Shown here one piece after another: positions 13,336-22,116 of a stretch of 64,000 bases of DNA; the first letter of the stretch is position 1; the number at the start of each line of letters is the position of its first letter. The notes under the pieces are model-generated. The model did no database searches. It was not told the origin of the DNA and worked only from the letters and a program-made list of their open reading frames with translations. The position numbers were made by a program, and so were the translations under genes. Origin of the DNA: Pseudomonas borbori (GTDB lineage: Bacteria > Pseudomonadota > Gammaproteobacteria > Pseudomonadales > Pseudomonadaceae); the NCBI RefSeq assembly GCF_900115555.1, contig NZ_FOWX01000029.1, positions 1-64,000 on the forward strand, written 5' to 3'.

Positions 13336-13873
13336 TTGGCTCGGCTTATGGCTGTCTCTGGTCGACAGCAGCTACGCGCTGCTCGACTTCATGAGCGCCG
13401 GCGGCGTGGTGATGTGGGCACTGGCCGGGCTCTGCGTGGTGTTCTGGACCCTGGTGTTCGAGCGCTTCTGGTATGTGCGGCGGGTCTTCCCGCGCTGGGG
13501 GCGCGAGCGGCGCAAGGCCTGGCAGTTGCTGCAGGACGACAACGGCAACTGGCAGCGGGCGGTGCGCGCCGCCTGGCTGGCGCAGGCAAGGCAACACCTG
13601 CTCGGTCCGCTACGCCTGAGCAAGACCCTGGTGGCGATGTACCCGCTGCTCGGCTTGCTCGGCACCGTCAGCGGCATGGTCGCGGTGTTCGACGTGCTCG
13701 CCATCAACGGCACCGGCAACCCGCGCGGCATGGCCGCCGGTGTCTGGCAGGCGACCCTGCCGACCATGGCCGGCATGGTCCTGGCGATTACCGGATTGTT
13801 CAGCCTGGCACGCCTCGAACGCGATGCGCGCCGGGCCCTCGAGCGGCTGGCCGACCAGCTGCGACACGATTGA
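13328..13873 (+). CDS. exbB: ExbB-like proton channel subunit (TonB2 system)
   Basis: The 181-residue inner-membrane protein has three hydrophobic segments: AGGVVMWALAGLCVVFWTLV, the YPLLGLLGTVSGMVAVFDVL pair motif, and ATLPTMAGMVLAITGLFSLA. These are typical of ExbB/TolQ channels that use proton motive force to drive TonB. It starts with GTG at 13328 and overlaps ttpC by 8 bases. It is shorter than E. coli ExbB, as is usual for ExbB2. Confidence 0.9.
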   Translation: MTDWLGLWLSLVDSSYALLDFMSAGGVVMWALAGLCVVFWTLVFERFWYVRRVFPRWGRERRKAWQLLQDDNGNWQRAVRAAWLAQARQHLLGPLRLSKTLVAMYPLLGLLGTVSGMVAVFDVLAINGTGNPRGMAAGVWQATLPTMAGMVLAITGLFSLARLERDARRALERLADQLRHD

Positions 13874-13884
13874 GGCTGTAAAAA

Positions 13885-14295
13885 ATGCGAATGCGCCGAC
13901 ACCACCAGCAAGACGAAGACACCGGCATCGACCTGACGCCGATGCTCGACGTGGTCTTTATCATGCTGATCTTCTTTATCGTCACCAGCTCCTTTATCAA
14001 GGAGTCCGGGGTCGAAGTACAGCGTCCCCAGGCGGAAACCGCCAGCCCGCAGGACAAGGGCAATATCCTCATCGCCGTGACCGCCGACGGCCAGGTGTGG
14101 ATGGACAAGAAAGTCGTCGACGTGCGCAGCGTGCGCGCGCATGTCGAGCGCATGCGCGTCGACCAGCCGGAAGGTGCGGTGGTGGTGCAGGCCGATCAGG
14201 ATGCGCGTACCGGCCTGGTCGTGCAGGTGATGGATCAGGCGCGTCTGGCCGGGGTGCAGGATGTCGCCCTGGCTGCTAGCTCGGGAGCGCTTTGA
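13885..14295 (+). CDS. exbD: ExbD-like biopolymer transport protein (TonB2 system)
   Basis: The 136-residue protein has a short cytoplasmic N-terminus, one membrane helix with the essential Asp (IDLTPMLDVVFIMLIFFIVT), and a periplasmic domain. The membrane Asp in PMLDVVF is the conserved proton-translocating residue of ExbD/TolR. It sits 11 bases after exbB, and its stop overlaps the tonB start in TGATG. Confidence 0.92.
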   Translation: MRMRRHHQQDEDTGIDLTPMLDVVFIMLIFFIVTSSFIKESGVEVQRPQAETASPQDKGNILIAVTADGQVWMDKKVVDVRSVRAHVERMRVDQPEGAVVVQADQDARTGLVVQVMDQARLAGVQDVALAASSGAL

Positions 14296-14978
14296 TGCGT
14301 GTGCCTTTGGCCTTTCTCGGCGCCTGCCTGATGGCCTTGGCGCTGTTCGCCTTGATGTTGTACATGGTCGCGCCGCCGCGTAGCCAGCCCTCGGACGCGC
14401 CGCTGACGGTGGCCAACTTCGTCCGTCTCGATGGCAATGCCAGCGACACCGCGACCCGCAGTCGTCAGCAGGCGCCGCAGCCACCCCAGCCGCAAACCCC
14501 GCAACCACCGACACCGCCCACGCCGGTCGCCGCCACCCCGAGTGCCAAGCTGCCGGCGCTGGATCTGCAGCTGCCGAGTCTGAGCAGCGGCATCGCCGTC
14601 AACAGTGCGCCGACCCCGAGCCTCAGCGGCCTCAGTGTCGGCGCTGCCGCGCCCAGCGCGCCGGCGCCAAACGAGTCCGCCGGCCAAGCTGGCGGCCCGG
14701 AAAGCGAAGTGATGCCGCTCAACGATGTCAGTCCGGACTATCCGCGCTACGCCTTGCAGCGCGGCATCGAAGGGCACGTCAAGCTGGCGTTCACCATCAA
14801 CCGCGCCGGTGCGGTGGAGAATATCCGGGTGGTCGAAGCCCGCCCGCAGAATGTATTCGAGCGCGAGGCGCGGCGCGCCGCGGTGCGCTGGCGTTTTGCC
14901 CCGCGTACCGAGAGCGGCCTGGCGGTGGCCCGCGAAGCGGTGAAAACCCTGTACTTCCGCCTTGAAGGAGGTCGCTGA
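14295..14978 (+). CDS. tonB: TonB2-type energy transducer
   Basis: The 227-residue protein has an N-terminal membrane anchor (FLGACLMALALFALMLYMV), a Pro/Gln-rich periplasmic spacer (QAPQPPQPQTPQPPTPPTP), and a C-terminal TonB domain from about residue 145 (VSPDYPRYALQRGIEGHVKL ... RWRFAPR). It contacts the TonB box of outer-membrane receptors and passes on energy from ExbBD. The downstream btuB is a plausible client, though nothing in the sequence proves it. The ATG at 14295 overlaps the exbD stop. Confidence 0.9.
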   Translation: MRVPLAFLGACLMALALFALMLYMVAPPRSQPSDAPLTVANFVRLDGNASDTATRSRQQAPQPPQPQTPQPPTPPTPVAATPSAKLPALDLQLPSLSSGIAVNSAPTPSLSGLSVGAAAPSAPAPNESAGQAGGPESEVMPLNDVSPDYPRYALQRGIEGHVKLAFTINRAGAVENIRVVEARPQNVFEREARRAAVRWRFAPRTESGLAVAREAVKTLYFRLEGGR

Positions 14979-14979
14979 G

Positions 14980-16077
14980 ATGCAGCGTTTGTTGCTGTTA
15001 TGGATTCTGTGCGTGGCGGGGGCCGTGCAGGCCGCCGGGCAAAGCGTCGAGCCGGGCGTTTTCCGTGCCCTGAACGCGGCCCAGGAGGCTCAGCAGCAGG
15101 GCGACTATGCCGCGGCGAGGCGGGCGCTGGATGCGGCCAAGGCCAAGCCGGACAGCCTGGAGCAAGCCTTGCTGTGGCGCAGCCGCGGTTACCTGGCCTG
15201 GGCCGAAGGGCAGAACGCCAAGGCCATCGAATTGCTTGGCAAGGCCGTCGGGAGCGGCAAGCTGGACGCCGAGTTGCAGGCCGGCGAGCAGCTGAATCTG
15301 GCCCGGCTCAACCTGGTCGAACGGCGTTACGCTCGGGTTGTCAGCCTGCTGGCGCCGCAGCAGGCGACGGCCGGGGAAGAGGTCCTGCAGATGCTGGTGC
15401 AGGCCTACCAGGGGCTGGGCCAACCGGCCAAGGCGTTGCCGCTGGCCGAGCGCTATGTGCAGGCCAATCCGCGGGCGGCTGACAGCTGGTTGCAGTTTCT
15501 CGTCGCGGTAAATGCCGACCTCAAGCGTTATGCCGCCGCCGAGCGCTGGCAGCGCCAGCTACTCGGGCGTCAGCCCGATCATGCCCAAGGCTGGCGCCAG
15601 CTGGCCGCCTTGCAGCAACTGAGTGGTAGCCACGACAAGGCGTTGGCCACCCTGCGTACGGCACACAGCAAGGGCCTGCGCTTCAATGAGGCCGAGCTGG
15701 ACAACCTGGTGCTGCTGGCCGGCGTGGCCGAGCAACCCTGGCAAGGCGCCAAGCTGCTCACCGGCCTGCTCGAACAGGGCCTGCTGCCGCGTACCACCGC
15801 CCGTGAAGAGCGCCTGGCCCTGCTCTGGTGGCAGGCCCGCGAGCGTGCTTCGGCGGCGGGTATCTACCGCCAACTGGCGGGGCGTTCGGGCAGCGCCAAG
15901 CATTGGCTGAACCTGGCCCAGCTGGAGATGGAACAGGGCCGCTGGCAGGCCGGCCTGGACGCCCTGGCCAAGGCCGAACGTGCCGGCGCCGAACGCAGCA
16001 AGGTGCGCTCCTGGCGCCGCTGGGCGGAAAGCGAACTGAATTTCGAGCGGGAAAAACGCCTGGCCAGTCGTCACTGA
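14980..16077 (+). CDS. TPR protein of the TonB2 operon
   Basis: The 365-residue protein starts with a signal peptide (MQRLLLLWILCVAGAVQAAG) followed by tetratricopeptide-like helical pairs through most of its length (for example LNAAQEAQQQGDYAAARRAL and WRQLAALQQLSGSHDKALAT). A TPR protein commonly closes TtpC-ExbBD-TonB operons and is thought to sit in the periplasm. An AAGGAGG ribosome-binding site fixes the start at 14980, one base after the tonB stop. Its molecular partner is not known from sequence. Confidence 0.8.
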   Translation: MQRLLLLWILCVAGAVQAAGQSVEPGVFRALNAAQEAQQQGDYAAARRALDAAKAKPDSLEQALLWRSRGYLAWAEGQNAKAIELLGKAVGSGKLDAELQAGEQLNLARLNLVERRYARVVSLLAPQQATAGEEVLQMLVQAYQGLGQPAKALPLAERYVQANPRAADSWLQFLVAVNADLKRYAAAERWQRQLLGRQPDHAQGWRQLAALQQLSGSHDKALATLRTAHSKGLRFNEAELDNLVLLAGVAEQPWQGAKLLTGLLEQGLLPRTTAREERLALLWWQARERASAAGIYRQLAGRSGSAKHWLNLAQLEMEQGRWQAGLDALAKAERAGAERSKVRSWRRWAESELNFEREKRLASRH

Positions 16078-16286
16078 TCGCGCCGGGCTGCCTGCTGGCG
16101 ACCATCGGTGGGCAAGACTGCGCCATGCCCCCCTGGAAAAGCGCGCCTCGCAACGGGGAGGTAATCCGGGAAAGTCGGGCCAGTCCGTGCCTACGCCAAC
16201 GCTCCCCGGAGCTTGAGAATCCGCGTAGTGCGGTTTTTTGCAGGGTGGGCCGGGCGGTGTCCGTTTCGGCCCAGCGAAGCCCTGCT

Positions 16287-16304
16287 GGTGGGCTGAAGCC
16301 CACC
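16287..16304. repeat. Short palindromic intergenic repeat
   Basis: GGTGGGCTGAAGCCCACC is a palindrome with 8-base arms. The flanks contain related runs (CAGGGTGGGCC, CACCCTGC). Palindromes of this type are dispersed in many pseudomonad genomes. Here it lies between the convergent TPR gene and btuB and could help end transcription. Confidence 0.5.
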
Positions 16305-16321
16305 CTGCTACAGGTTGCGTC

Positions 16322-18214
16322 TCAAAGCTGGGGCGTCCAGGTCACGGCAAACAGCGCGGTGCGGCCCTCGGTGTTGTAGCCGAAACGGCCATTGGCTGTG
16401 CTGTAGGTCGCTTCGGCATAGTCCTTGTCAAAGAGGTTGGTCAGTTTCAGGTCTAAGGCCACTTCCTGGCTGGCTTGCCATTTGCCGCGCAGGCTGAACA
16501 GGCCATAGCCGCTCAGCTCCGTGTTGTTGTCGGCATCGTCATAGCGGCCACTGACTGCGCGCCAACTGGTGCCGACAGCAAATTCGCCGAACTGGCGATC
16601 CAGGTCCAGGCTCAGCGTGCGTTTGGCCCGGCGTGCGAGGGTGTGGTCAGTGTCGCGATCCCGCGGGTCGATCAAGGAGAGCGCCAGGTTGCCCTGCCAA
16701 CCAAACAGCTCCTGTTTGAGTGCAGCTTCGAAGCCATTGATGCGAGCGGTCTGGACGTTCTGAGGAATGAAGTTCTGGTCGAGAACAATCGCGTCTTGCA
16801 GGTCGATGCGGTACAGCGACAGCTCCAGTGCGCCGGTTTCGCTGTAGCGGCTGCGCCATTGGGCTTCGTAGCTCTTGGACGTTTCAGGCTTGAGGTCGGG
16901 GTTGGCGCTAGGGAAGCAAAAGCCGCCGAAACAGAAGTCGGGGAAGTACAGGTCGTTGAAGGTCGGTGCGCGGAAGCCTTCGCTGTAGGACAGGATCAGG
17001 TCGTTGTCGGCGTTAAGCGGTACGGTTAGCGCGGCGTTCCAGGTGTTCTTGCTGCCGAACTGCTGGTTCTTGTCATGACGCAGGCCCAGTTCGGTGGAGA
17101 AGTGTTCAGCGTTGTAGCGGTGCTGGATAAATGCCGCCCGGTTCCAGCGCGAGTCCTCGACGAAGTCTGTGTCGCTATGCAGGCGATCCTCGTACCAGTC
17201 GGCACCCAGCAGTACCTGATGATGGTCGCTGAGGGCCAGGGTATTCACCCAGCTGGCCGAATCGCGGTAGGTGTTGAAGCTGTAGAACGAGTCGGCGCTG
17301 GCTTGTGGCTGATCGTTGCCGGTGTCGCGCTTGTCTTCACTGTGGCCGATTTCCAGGCGGCTATTCCAGGCTTCGCCGAGGTTGGCATCGATGAAACTGG
17401 ACAGGCTGCTTAGCTGGAAATCGGTGGTGGGCAGCGAGGTGCTGAAGATGTCCTCGAACTCGGCCTGGCCGCGCTGGTCGAGGGCGCTGAAGCCGATCTT
17501 CAGGTCGTCATTGAAGCGGTGCGATAGGTTCAGACTCAGCGACTGATTGCGATAGGCATCGTCATCGCCGTTGGCGCCGAAGTTGTCGCGTGTCGCATCG
17601 ATGCCCTGGGTTTCATCGAGTGCGGCGCCCAGGTTGAAGCGGGTCTGCGCGTCGCCGCCGGACAAGCCGAGGCTGCGCTCGAAAGTCTGGTTGCTACCCG
17701 CTCCAAGGCGAACATAGGGCTTGAGACCGTCGCCGCTGCCTTGGCGGGTGAAAATCTGCACGACCCCACCGATGGCGTCCGAGCCATAGAGCGCCGAGCG
17801 CGCGCCGCGGACTACTTCCACCCGCTCGATCTGCTCCGGGCTGAGAAATTCCAGGCTGCTGGTGCCGCTGGAGGCGGCGGCAATACGTTGGCCGTCTACC
17901 AGTACCAGGGTCTGCGCGGTCGAGGTGCCGCGCATGAACAGACCGGTCTGGCTACCCGCGCCGCCGGTACGGCTGACGCTGACGCCCGGGACGCGCTCAA
18001 GCAGTTCCGCCACGCTGCGCACTTGCAGGCGCTCGATGTCCTTGCGGGTAAACACAGTGGTTGCAGCTGTCGCCTGCTGGAGCGGTTCGGTATACCGCCC
18101 GGAGGTCACCACCAGGGGCGGTAGCGCGAGCGAGTCCTGGTAGGCGTTGGATTGCTCAGCCTGAGCAGCCAGCGGCAATAGCGTCACAGCGAGAGCGATT
18201 CGGGACAATTTCAT
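16322..18214 (-). CDS. btuB: TonB-dependent vitamin B12 receptor BtuB
   Basis: The 630-residue protein is an outer-membrane cobalamin receptor. A signal peptide (MKLSRIALAVTLLPLAAQA) is followed by a TonB-box-like segment LPPLVVTSGR, a plug domain (ATAATTVFTRKDIERLQVRS, LVLVDGQRI, IERVEVVRGARSALYGSDAI) and a 22-strand-type barrel ending in the terminal FAVTWTPQL. The ATG at 18214 begins the signal peptide. A cobalamin riboswitch lies in its leader, which supports the substrate. It faces the TonB2 operon convergently. Confidence 0.92.
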   Translation of the reverse strand: MKLSRIALAVTLLPLAAQAEQSNAYQDSLALPPLVVTSGRYTEPLQQATAATTVFTRKDIERLQVRSVAELLERVPGVSVSRTGGAGSQTGLFMRGTSTAQTLVLVDGQRIAAASSGTSSLEFLSPEQIERVEVVRGARSALYGSDAIGGVVQIFTRQGSGDGLKPYVRLGAGSNQTFERSLGLSGGDAQTRFNLGAALDETQGIDATRDNFGANGDDDAYRNQSLSLNLSHRFNDDLKIGFSALDQRGQAEFEDIFSTSLPTTDFQLSSLSSFIDANLGEAWNSRLEIGHSEDKRDTGNDQPQASADSFYSFNTYRDSASWVNTLALSDHHQVLLGADWYEDRLHSDTDFVEDSRWNRAAFIQHRYNAEHFSTELGLRHDKNQQFGSKNTWNAALTVPLNADNDLILSYSEGFRAPTFNDLYFPDFCFGGFCFPSANPDLKPETSKSYEAQWRSRYSETGALELSLYRIDLQDAIVLDQNFIPQNVQTARINGFEAALKQELFGWQGNLALSLIDPRDRDTDHTLARRAKRTLSLDLDRQFGEFAVGTSWRAVSGRYDDADNNTELSGYGLFSLRGKWQASQEVALDLKLTNLFDKDYAEATYSTANGRFGYNTEGRTALFAVTWTPQL

Positions 18215-18324
18215 CGGTAAATCCTCAAAAGGCAGAAAACTCTTGAGGAGGGCAGGGACAAGCACCGGGCAAGGAGGCAATAGCCAGCGCTTGACGGTGA
18301 TGCCCTCCGCAACACCAGTCAGAT

Positions 18325-18540
18325 TGCGCCGAGGCAGGTCTCCGGGCTGCCGACTGGCACTTTCCCGCCTTCCCAGGCGAACCCAGTGGCGTATCGAGAA
18401 AGCTTGCGCCCTGGCCGTGCCGGTCGGGCGCTGTCGGTTACCGTTGCGGGGGCAGCGCAGGCGTTGCGGCTGTCGAGTCGACAGCGACGCACCTGCTTCC
18501 CTTTTCACGCGGCTGGTATGGCCGCGACCTCGAACATGTA
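18325..18540 (-). promoter_or_regulatory. Cobalamin riboswitch controlling btuB
   Basis: Read on the minus strand, the leader contains GGGAAGCAGGTGCG, the core CCCCGCAACGGTAA, the CCACTGGG segment, and the B12-box match CAGCCCGGAGACCTGCC near 18335-18352. These elements occur in the correct order with intervening stems. In this class, adenosylcobalamin binding lowers expression of the downstream gene. The 3' edge is about 110 bases before the btuB start. Edges are estimates. Confidence 0.93.
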
Positions 18541-18624
18541 AAACGTAAAACGTCGCGCACCATATAAATGCTGCGGGATAAAAGCACAAGCAGTCCTGTA
18601 CGCAGACCTGGGAACAGGTCGTTC

Positions 18625-20544
18625 CTATGCCTGAATCGTCCCCAGTAGCGACAGCCGTTGGCGTACTGCCGCCTCGATGCCGGCTTGGTCCAGGCCGCAC
18701 TCGGCGAGCATCTGGCTCGGCTTGGCGTGCTCGACGTAATAGTCCGGCAGGCCGAGGTGGAGCATCGACTTGAGGATATTCTCGCGGGCGAGGAATTCGC
18801 TGATCGCGCTGCCGGCGCCGCCCATGATGCTGTTTTCCTCGACGCTCACCAGCAGTTCATGGCTGGCCGCCAGCTCGCGCAGCAGGGCTTCGTCCAGGGG
18901 TTTGACGAAGCGCATGTCGACCACTGTGGCATCCAGGGTTTCGCCGACTAGCAGCGCGTCGGCCAGTTGCACGCCGAATACCAGCAGGGCAACGTGCTTG
19001 CCGGCGCGGCGAATCACGCCCTTGCCGATTTCCAGGGGCTGCAGGTTGGCCTCTATGATCGCGTTCGGCCCACTGCCGCGGGGATAGCGTACCGCCGCCG
19101 GGCCGTCGAACAGGTAGCCGGTGCTGAGCATGCGGCGCAGTTCGTTCTCGTCGCTCGGGGTCATCACCAGCATGCCGGGGATGCAGCGCAGATAGGACAG
19201 GTCGAAGCTGCCGGCGTGGGTCGGGCCGTCTTCGCCGACCAGGCCGGCGCGGTCGATGGCGAACAAGACGTCGAGGTGCTGCACCGCGACGTCATGGACC
19301 AACTGGTCGTAGGCGCGCTGGAGGAAGGTCGAGTAGATCGCCACCACCGGTTTGATGCCGTCGCAGGCCATGCCGGCGGCCAGGGTCACCGCGTGCTGTT
19401 CGGCGATGGCCACGTCGAAATAGCGCTCGGGGAAGCGTTCGCTGAAGGCCACCAGGTCCGAGCCTTCCTTCATCGCCGGGGTGATGCCGACCAGGCGCGG
19501 GTCCTCGCTGGCCATGTCGCACAGCCACTGGCCGAATACGCTGGAATACTTGGGGCCGGCGGCCTGCTTCTGGCTGGCGAGGGGGGCGGCGGCCGGAGCC
19601 TTGATCGGCTCCAGTTTGGTGATCGCGTGGTAACCGATCGGGTCGGCTTCGGCCGGGGCGAAGCCCTTGCCCTTCTTGGTGATCACATGGAGGAACTGCG
19701 GGCCGTCGAGGTCGCGCATGTTGCGCAGGGTGGCGAGCAGGGTCGGCAGGTCGTGGCCGTCGATCGGGCCGATGTAGTTCCAGCCCAGCTCCTCGAACAG
19801 GGTGCCGGGGACCAGCATGCCCTTGGCATGTTCCTCGGTCTTGCGCGCGATCTCCCAGGCGCCGGGCAGACGCGAGAGGATCTTCTTGCTGCCCTCGCGC
19901 ATGCTCGCGTAAGTGCGGCTGGAGAGGATCTTGGCCAGGTAGTTGGACAGGCCGCCGACATTCTGCGAGATCGACATGTCGTTGTCGTTGAGGATCACCA
20001 GCATGTTGGCGTTGACGTCGGAGGCATGATTGAGCGCCTCGAAGGCCATGCCGGCGGTCAGCGCGCCGTCGCCGATCACCGCCACTGCTTTGCGCTTGCT
20101 ACCCTGCAGGCGCGCGGCAATGGCCATGCCCAGGGCGGCGCCGATGCTGGTGCTGGAGTGGCCGACGCCGAAGGTGTCGTACTCGCTCTCGCTGCGCCGC
20201 GGGAAGGCGGCGATGCCGTCCTTCTGCCGCAGGCTGCCCATGCGCTCGCGGCGCCCGGTGAGGATCTTGTGCGGATAGGCCTGGTGACCGACATCCCACA
20301 CCAGGCGGTCGTCCGGGGTGTCGAAGACGTAATGCAGTGCCACGGTCAGCTCGATCACGCCGAGCCCTGCGCCGAAATGCCCACCGGTCTGGCCGACGGT
20401 GTAGAGCAGGTACTGGCGCAGTTCGTTGGCCAGGGTTTCCAGCTCGTTCTCGCCCAGCCGGCGCAGCTCATCCGGCGTGTTCGCGCGGTCGAGCAGGGGC
20501 GTCAGTGGGCGTTGGCGAGGAATCTCGTGGAAGGTCGTCGGCAT
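18625..20544 (-). CDS. dxs: 1-deoxy-D-xylulose-5-phosphate synthase
   Basis: The 639-residue thiamine-diphosphate enzyme condenses pyruvate and glyceraldehyde 3-phosphate, the first step of the MEP isoprenoid pathway. The ThDP motif is visible as VIGDGALTAGMAFEALNHAS...ILNDNDMSIS. The transketolase pyrimidine domain has VAIAEQHAVTLAAGMA with the catalytic Glu, and DRAGLVGEDGPTHAGSFDL. The length is normal. It is followed on the same strand (upstream in the window's plus direction) by ispA and xseB, the widespread xseB-ispA-dxs order. Confidence 0.97.
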   Translation of the reverse strand: MPTTFHEIPRQRPLTPLLDRANTPDELRRLGENELETLANELRQYLLYTVGQTGGHFGAGLGVIELTVALHYVFDTPDDRLVWDVGHQAYPHKILTGRRERMGSLRQKDGIAAFPRRSESEYDTFGVGHSSTSIGAALGMAIAARLQGSKRKAVAVIGDGALTAGMAFEALNHASDVNANMLVILNDNDMSISQNVGGLSNYLAKILSSRTYASMREGSKKILSRLPGAWEIARKTEEHAKGMLVPGTLFEELGWNYIGPIDGHDLPTLLATLRNMRDLDGPQFLHVITKKGKGFAPAEADPIGYHAITKLEPIKAPAAAPLASQKQAAGPKYSSVFGQWLCDMASEDPRLVGITPAMKEGSDLVAFSERFPERYFDVAIAEQHAVTLAAGMACDGIKPVVAIYSTFLQRAYDQLVHDVAVQHLDVLFAIDRAGLVGEDGPTHAGSFDLSYLRCIPGMLVMTPSDENELRRMLSTGYLFDGPAAVRYPRGSGPNAIIEANLQPLEIGKGVIRRAGKHVALLVFGVQLADALLVGETLDATVVDMRFVKPLDEALLRELAASHELLVSVEENSIMGGAGSAISEFLARENILKSMLHLGLPDYYVEHAKPSQMLAECGLDQAGIEAAVRQRLSLLGTIQA

Positions 20545-20890
20545 CAGGCTGATCGTTATAGGGGCAAAAGATGCGGCAGTTTACCTGAAAGTAGCCATAA
20601 GCTTTAAGCAACAAGCTGCAAGCAGGGTGCTTTGGCTTGCCGCTTTAAGGCTGGGTCACCAGGTGGCGACAAATGGCCGCTACGCGCCGGCGCGTGGCAT
20701 CTGGCCCGGGGATAGCTCATCAATCGTCTGAGAGGGGGGCTGTGTTCCGCTTTAGCCGCGACTGGACTGGCACAGTCGCGCGGCTAAAGTCCCTCCTGCA
20801 AAGAACGTCATGACCCATGAAATCGATTACATACAGGTTGTTTTATACGGGCGGCTGGAGGGCTACAAAAGCGTCAAGCCCGACAGGCTG
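20545..20890. other. Intergenic region with hairpin between ispA and dxs
   Basis: The 346 bases hold no gene. A hairpin (20750-20763 with 20774-20789, two unpaired bases) has arms CTTTAGCCGCGACT and AGTCGCGCGGCTAAAG. Near 20599-20640 is AAGC-rich sequence related to the stretch after ftnA at about 3270-3290. Both look like dispersed pseudomonad intergenic repeats. Confidence 0.5.
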
Positions 20891-21778
20891 CTAGTGCTTG
20901 CGCTCGACGATAAACCGGGCCAGTTCGCGTAGCGGCTCGGCGCCTTGGTCGAAGGGGCGCAGGGCGTGCAGAGCCTGGTCGCGCAGTTCCAGCGCGTAGG
21001 CCTTGGCGGCGTCGAGGCCGAGCAGCGCCGGGTAGGTCGGTTTGTGGTGGGCCTCATCCTTGCCCTGGGTCTTGCCCAGGGTGGCGGTGTCGCTTTCCAC
21101 GTCGAGGATGTCGTCCTGCACCTGGAAGGCCAGGCCGATGGCCCGGGCATAGCTGTGCAGGGCTTGCAGTGCGTGCTCGTCGGCACGGCCGCTGGCCAGG
21201 GCGCCGAGGCGCACGCTGGCTTCGATCAGGGCGCCGGTCTTGTGCCGGTGCATGGTTTCCAGCGCCGCCTGATCGAGCGTGTGGCCGACCGAGCCGAGGT
21301 CGATCGCCTGGCCGCCGACCATCCCCGCGGGACCGGCAGCCCGGGTCAGGCTGACGATCATTGCCAGGCGCAGTTCGGCGCTCTGTGGGTTGTGCCGGGC
21401 ATCGGCGAGAGCCTCGAAGGCCAGGCTCTGCAGGCCGTCGCCGGCGAGTATGGCGCTGGCTTCGTCGAAGGCCTTGTGGGTGGTCGGTTGGCCGCGGCGC
21501 AGGTCGTCGTCGTCCATCGCCGGCAGATCGTCATGCACCAGCGAGTAGGCGTGGATCAGTTCGACCGCGCAGGCCGCCGCATCGGCCTGGAGCGGTTCGC
21601 CGCCCAGGGCCTCGCAGGCGGCGTACACCAGCAATGGGCGCACCCGCTTGCCGCCGTTGAACATGCTGTAGCGCATGGCTTGGTAGAGGCGCGTCAATTC
21701 AGGCCGGGGTGGTTCGAGCAGGCTTTCCAGCGCCGCATCGACGCGGCGCTGGCACTGCGCCTGGTAGGTCGCGATCAT
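20891..21778 (-). CDS. ispA: Farnesyl diphosphate synthase
   Basis: The 295-residue prenyltransferase adds isopentenyl diphosphate to make geranyl and then farnesyl diphosphate. The first Asp-rich motif is DDLPAMDDDDLRRG and the second is QVQDDILDVESD. The substrate-binding GGKRVRPLLVYA is near residue 43. The start ATG overlaps the xseB stop by 4 bases, so the two are translationally coupled. Confidence 0.96.
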   Translation of the reverse strand: MIATYQAQCQRRVDAALESLLEPPRPELTRLYQAMRYSMFNGGKRVRPLLVYAACEALGGEPLQADAAACAVELIHAYSLVHDDLPAMDDDDLRRGQPTTHKAFDEASAILAGDGLQSLAFEALADARHNPQSAELRLAMIVSLTRAAGPAGMVGGQAIDLGSVGHTLDQAALETMHRHKTGALIEASVRLGALASGRADEHALQALHSYARAIGLAFQVQDDILDVESDTATLGKTQGKDEAHHKPTYPALLGLDAAKAYALELRDQALHALRPFDQGAEPLRELARFIVERKH

Positions 21779-22017
21779 GCCTGGCGATCCGCGTCGAAGG
21801 GGGCTTCCTCCAGTTCGCCGTCGCGCTCCATGAGGATTTGCACCTTCTGCTCGGCCTGAGCCAGGGCGGCCTGGCAGTCGCGGGTCAGACGGATGCCTTG
21901 TTCGAAGGCGGTCAGCGAGTCTTCCAGCGACAGTTCGCCGTTTTCCAGGCGCTCGACCAGGTTCTGCAAGTCGGTGAGGGACTGCTCGAAGTCGAGCGAG
22001 GCTTTTTTACGGGCCAT
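21775..22017 (-). CDS. xseB: Exodeoxyribonuclease VII small subunit
   Basis: The 80-residue helical protein binds several copies per XseA in exonuclease VII, which degrades single-stranded DNA. Conserved text: FEQSLTDLQNLVERLENGEL and LEDSLTAFEQGIRLTRDCQA. The ATG at 22017 gives the normal MARKKASLDF start; a longer frame upstream adds an atypical Arg/Pro-rich stretch and is rejected. Confidence 0.95.
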   Translation of the reverse strand: MARKKASLDFEQSLTDLQNLVERLENGELSLEDSLTAFEQGIRLTRDCQAALAQAEQKVQILMERDGELEEAPFDADRQA

Positions 22018-22116
22018 GGCGGGCGTTCTCTGGCGGGGCTCGGGCGGGAGGTGCAATCGGCGCGACACTAGCAGAGCCGCGCCGCGTGGGCAAATCGACG
22101 GTCGTCGCAGATGGCG

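Noticed and set aside
18967..20607. 546-residue plus-strand open frame inside dxs
   Set aside because: It is opposite the full-length dxs gene and repetitive in Ala/Gly/Val, as such shadows usually are.
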